Source: Treponema sp. (GTDB taxonomy: Bacteria > Spirochaetota > Spirochaetia > Treponematales > Treponemataceae). Taken from it: a stretch of DNA of 64,000 nt. A program made the translations under genes and the position numbers. Below are positions 60,499 to 64,000 of this stretch, one piece after another (the first letter of the stretch is position 1; every line of letters begins with the position of its first letter). The notes under the pieces were generated by a model, which saw nothing but the letters and a program-made list of their open reading frames with translations, did not search any database and was not told the DNA's origin. The stretch is from contig JAFZRP010000080.1 of the NCBI GenBank assembly GCA_017619795.1, positions 1 to 64,000 on the forward strand, read 5' to 3'.

Positions 60499-60530
60499 GA
60501 TGCAGGAACGGACAAAACCGCCCCTGCATC
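60499..60530 (-). terminator. Terminator-like hairpin after the giant Ig-repeat gene
   Basis: A 13-bp stem (60499-60511 with 60518-60530, two G-T pairs) and a six-base loop, starting seven bases after the stop of the 60537 gene on the minus strand. The following T run is weak (ACTTTTTAG). Confidence 0.7.
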
Positions 60531-60536
60531 ATAGCT

Positions 60537-63500
60537 TTAATTACCTTCCATTACAAACTGATTTACGCCCTGAATGCTTGTCTTTTTCCATTGATTTGAG
60601 GAATAAGATTCGCAGTACCTCTTTACCAAGGTAACAGGTATTGAACGTTCAAGAGTCTTTGTATCACCATGACCGTCAACATACTTAACCTTAAGGGTAC
60701 CTGCAGGAAAAGAATGATTACTGGAATCCTTTGAAACACAAGGCATGATAGAGTCGGCAAATAAAGGATTGAATTTAGGATAACTGTATCTACACCAGGA
60801 ACCATAGCCATCAAGACTCAAACCACCACAATGTTTTGCAGTAAGAGTTGTAAAAGGAAAAATAACAGGGAATGTGTTTTTTATACAGGTGCTGTCTACA
60901 ATAAAAGGGTCGCAGCCTTGAGAACCTATTCCCATGTCACTCATAAAGACTGTATCACGTTTTTTCTCATCTGTAGCATTAGAAGGCTTTGTCATTTCTA
61001 TATTGATATTATAATTCTTGTCATCAGTTACAAATCTGTTTTTTATACCAGTAGATTCACTTAAAATATTAGTATAACTTAAAAAACCAAGCCCCTTAAG
61101 AATACGTCCCGGAAAGTCCCTGTCATGAGTATCATTGATGAATGTATAGCAAGATTGGTTAAATCCACCAATACGAAGATAAACTGTAGCATGTGGAATA
61201 CTGTAATAATAATTATTAGTAAGTTCAACACAACCTTGAGAAAAAGCCATTGAATTAATATGTGGAAGATTATTAAGATTACCATTCTTTGCTTTATAAC
61301 TAGTTTCATAAAGATACATATCAGAATAATCAGTATATTCAACATCATAACAGGAATAAGAAATATAATAGGAGTTATTCTGATGAGGGAAGAACGTGTA
61401 TTTATTGCCGCCGTAAGAATAGTAAGGTTCCTTAGTTACGCTCCACCAGTCAACACCCTTATTTTCCAGGTCAGTGATGAAAGAATCGTTACCCCAGGCA
61501 TTGGCATTTATGTAAGCTTTCCAGCTATCAACCCCGTTTGCAGAAATATCCTCCGGCAAATCCTTGTAATAATCCCAACCGTGAGCAATATGCCAGACTT
61601 TTCTGCCGGTTCCAGGTTCTGTGTCCGACCATACGCCCATGACTCCGTTTACAGGTTTAACGGAAGAATCAGGTTCTGTTCTTTTATAGTAACTGCCGGA
61701 AGAGTTCCACATCCTCATGAGATCTGAATAGGAGCCGTTTCCGCCAAATATTTTCTTATAAAGTGTCTTTCTGTCCCTCGTTTCACTTGTAAAAAGATTG
61801 TTATTCAGGCTGAATTCCTTATTCTGAGGGTCAGAACTTACCCATTCAATGTCAACAATCCTGCCGGAAGCGTTTTCTTCCAGAATAGAGATGACAAAAG
61901 GAATATCTTCACCATCTCCAAGACTAATGGAGTCAATTTTTCCATCAGAATCATATTTTATTTCAGAGAAAGAACCTGCCTTGATAAGAGGAGAAATCTG
62001 AATGCTGTAATCGTCAGAATAAAAAGCTGAATAGGTAAAAGAATCCTTAACTGAACGGGAGAGAGAATCAGAACCCTTTATAGAACCACTTACACCTAAA
62101 TTAAGCTGTGTTTCGGCATGAGGAATAAGGGAAACTGTCAGCTTACCCTTTGTACGACCGCCTTCTATAACGGTTGATTTAATTATATTTCCGACAGAAA
62201 ATTCAGAAACAGGATTTTCCTGATGCCCAGAATTGGCAGAAAGACAGGAAACAGTTGAAGAACGGCATGTAAGGTCTATATCCATGTCAGAAGGGAAATA
62301 TACAATATTGAAATCTACAGGATGATTAGTATCAGGCTTATTGTTTACAAGCTGAGTAAGTCTAGTACCATTTATGTCATCACACCTTATTTCCATCTCG
62401 TAATTTACATAGACAGTAAGGGACGGCATACTTGAAGCGGAAGCTCCGAGCATGGTAGCAGTAACGGTACCAGCAGCACCGGAAGCGCATTCATTAAGCC
62501 CGGTAATACGAAGTTGATGTTTTGCAGGGTCATCTTCAACGGAAAAATAACCAGCTGCACCTGAAAGTGAAGAACCAGAAGAAGACATAAGGGTGTACCA
62601 ATTTACGGTTGCATCCGGCGGAGTCGTTGTATAATTAACAGTCTCGGTATATCCAGGAATTACACGGACACTTCCAACTTCAATATTTATTTCACTGGAA
62701 GCCTTAACTATGACGGTACATTCACGGTACTGGCCGGAAGGAAGCCTTGCAATTACTGTAGTCTGTCCGGTATGTTTTGGAACTACCGTACAGGTCTGGC
62801 CCTTTGCCTTGCTTACAGAAACGACATTTACACCCTTCTGTTTGACAGCAGACCACTGAATCTTTTTATAATCCTGTTCAGAACTGTTAATCAGCGTTGC
62901 AGTAATTGTAAAAGAACCGTCATCCATATAGACAGATTCAAGATATGTACTTAATTCTATGGAAACATCACCCTTCTCTTTTACAATAATATAAAGTTCA
63001 TCATAAGTACCGGATTCATGTTCACAGACAATGACATACTCACCACCGATGTCAAAATTAACGTAAACTTCAGGACCAGAAACGGTTCTGTCAGGACCTT
63101 CATTAAGGAAAGAAATGCCATTTTTATTGTCCTTTATACTCCATTTAAGATTAGAAGCCTCGGAAGAATCAATGTTGTAACCGGAAATACCGGCCTTTAT
63201 AAGCTGTCCGGTACCGGCTTCAACTGTGATTATGGAATTGGAAAGAGAAATGACCGGTTTTGCCGGATCAGTATAGGTTACGTTAACAAGCATCTGGGCT
63301 TCTGCAAGAAGACTATTGCCGTTCATCATACGAGCAGTAACGGAAGATGTTCCGTAGGAGAGTCCGCAAATCCAGGCAACACTATCAGAACCCTTAACAA
63401 TACAGATGTCTTCATCCGAAGAAGAATAACTTACCGTATAATTATCACTTGTTTGAGGAACATGAAGAGGAATAAAACAGAGCTTTTCAGGCTCTATGGT

Positions 63501-64000
63501 AATAAAATTACTGCTGAATGCAAAATTATCATAGCTGCTTATTATTACAAGAATTTCAGCCTGTTTTTCTGATTTAACATGACTTACGTGAATTTTGGTA
63601 GAACCGCTTCTGCCTAAAGGCATAACAGAACATTGGTCAGCAACAGAATTAAGGGCAATCATGTTATAATCATCAGCCCACCATACAAAATCAGCTCCAT
63701 CAACAGGATTACCGTTAACAAGTTCTGCAGAAATAATGGAAAGCGAAGTATCATCAGGCCTGAATTTAAGGATGGACTGGGAAGGCTTGATATATAAACC
63801 TTCTTCATAACTGTCTTCAATTATTACAAGGACAGTCTTTGCATAGCTTTTTGAATACCTTGTGTTCGTAACTGTAACATAAGTCATTCCTGTATTAAGT
63901 GCCTTCAGACTTGCAGCACCGGAAGAAGAAGTAACGAACAGGAGAGTCGGTGTATTTGACGTGAACTTGAAATAATTTGAATCAGAAGCTCCGTTTCCGC
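60537..64000 (-). CDS. Giant Ig-like (Big_2-type) repeat surface protein, C-terminal part (partial)
   Basis: The ORF is open to the right edge; about 1,154 codons are visible and the start lies outside. The ATG at 63887 is internal, since the frame continues upstream with coding sequence of the same type. At least five Ig-like repeats are visible, each ending in a G-x-T-x-(V/I)-x(A/V) strand followed by xVxV (SGSTKIHVSHVKSE, YGTSSVTARMMNGN, TGQTTVIARLPSGQ, AAGTVTATMLGASA). The last ~400 residues form a different Trp/Tyr/Ser-rich domain (WDYYKDLPEDI, YYISYSC, HINSMAFSQGCVELTN) with scattered cysteines. Such proteins are secreted or surface-exposed adhesins or scaffolds. Related short Ig-like units occur in the proteins at 4492 and 6407. 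Confidence 0.8.
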   Translation of the reverse strand, partial: GNGASDSNYFKFTSNTPTLLFVTSSSGAASLKALNTGMTYVTVTNTRYSKSYAKTVLVIIEDSYEEGLYIKPSQSILKFRPDDTSLSIISAELVNGNPVDGADFVWWADDYNMIALNSVADQCSVMPLGRSGSTKIHVSHVKSEKQAEILVIISSYDNFAFSSNFITIEPEKLCFIPLHVPQTSDNYTVSYSSSDEDICIVKGSDSVAWICGLSYGTSSVTARMMNGNSLLAEAQMLVNVTYTDPAKPVISLSNSIITVEAGTGQLIKAGISGYNIDSSEASNLKWSIKDNKNGISFLNEGPDRTVSGPEVYVNFDIGGEYVIVCEHESGTYDELYIIVKEKGDVSIELSTYLESVYMDDGSFTITATLINSSEQDYKKIQWSAVKQKGVNVVSVSKAKGQTCTVVPKHTGQTTVIARLPSGQYRECTVIVKASSEINIEVGSVRVIPGYTETVNYTTTPPDATVNWYTLMSSSGSSLSGAAGYFSVEDDPAKHQLRITGLNECASGAAGTVTATMLGASASSMPSLTVYVNYEMEIRCDDINGTRLTQLVNNKPDTNHPVDFNIVYFPSDMDIDLTCRSSTVSCLSANSGHQENPVSEFSVGNIIKSTVIEGGRTKGKLTVSLIPHAETQLNLGVSGSIKGSDSLSRSVKDSFTYSAFYSDDYSIQISPLIKAGSFSEIKYDSDGKIDSISLGDGEDIPFVISILEENASGRIVDIEWVSSDPQNKEFSLNNNLFTSETRDRKTLYKKIFGGNGSYSDLMRMWNSSGSYYKRTEPDSSVKPVNGVMGVWSDTEPGTGRKVWHIAHGWDYYKDLPEDISANGVDSWKAYINANAWGNDSFITDLENKGVDWWSVTKEPYYSYGGNKYTFFPHQNNSYYISYSCYDVEYTDYSDMYLYETSYKAKNGNLNNLPHINSMAFSQGCVELTNNYYYSIPHATVYLRIGGFNQSCYTFINDTHDRDFPGRILKGLGFLSYTNILSESTGIKNRFVTDDKNYNINIEMTKPSNATDEKKRDTVFMSDMGIGSQGCDPFIVDSTCIKNTFPVIFPFTTLTAKHCGGLSLDGYGSWCRYSYPKFNPLFADSIMPCVSKDSSNHSFPAGTLKVKYVDGHGDTKTLERSIPVTLVKRYCESYSSNQWKKTSIQGVNQFVMEGN

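Overview
The window is about one-third G+C and its genes start from strong AAGGAGG-type ribosome sites, very often in a stereotyped leader close to GGAGAATAAACTATG. This style, together with a Treponema-like PilZ protein and a huge secreted Ig-repeat protein, suggests a host-associated treponeme or close spirochaete relative. That placement is an inference; there is no rRNA or tRNA gene here to anchor it. The dominant content is a plasmid-like or integrative element rich in polyvalent proteins. I see no integrase, relaxase, coupling ATPase, capsid, portal or terminase gene, so how it transfers is not shown by this window.

Layout. 1-531: the start of a MIF/tautomerase-family gene facing left, an intrinsic terminator, and a short tRNA-like fold. 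532-13882 (+ strand): a partition and replication cluster. It holds parA, a membrane protein, parB, a zinc-ribbon protein, a DUF2786 protein, an orphan cytosine-5 methyltransferase between two related Ig-like surface proteins, a decayed gene, a winged-helix initiator-like gene with four 33-bp direct repeats inside it, ssb, two paralogous small proteins, an SF2 helicase, and a 12-repeat Cys-rich protein. 13991-14020: a shared convergent terminator.

14025-53598 (- strand): about 40 kb of polyvalent genes, including proteins of 1545, 3297 and 3873 residues. Recognisable parts are a RadC-like JAB domain, two HExxH zincin-like domains, a phosphoribosyltransferase-like domain, a clamp-like segment, a YifB/ComM-type AAA+ ATPase with a long N-terminal extension, a second SSB, a DUF4406 domain and ArdC-like domains. 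In related systems such proteins are thought to enter a new host with the DNA and protect or establish it. Four large ORFs contain in-frame internal ATGs with full Shine-Dalgarno leaders. Several proteins share a C-terminal helical module and a short Gly/Arg-containing tail.

53599-55659: a divergent control region with a structured palindromic element and a putative operator (AGTGTWA-N22-TTACACT, also found upstream of 52580), followed by + strand genes including a PilZ protein and a small protein behind a perfect sigma-70 promoter. Half-sites of the same motif lie upstream of 18662, 34993, 36798 and 55090, suggesting that one regulator coordinates the element. 55750-59558 (- strand): a probable defence and addiction operon of an antitoxin candidate, a DUF3990 ADP-ribosyltransferase-like toxin, and a single-chain restriction-modification enzyme. 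59769-64000 (- strand): a lipoprotein and the C-terminal ~1,150 residues of a giant Ig-like-repeat surface protein whose 5' end lies outside the window.
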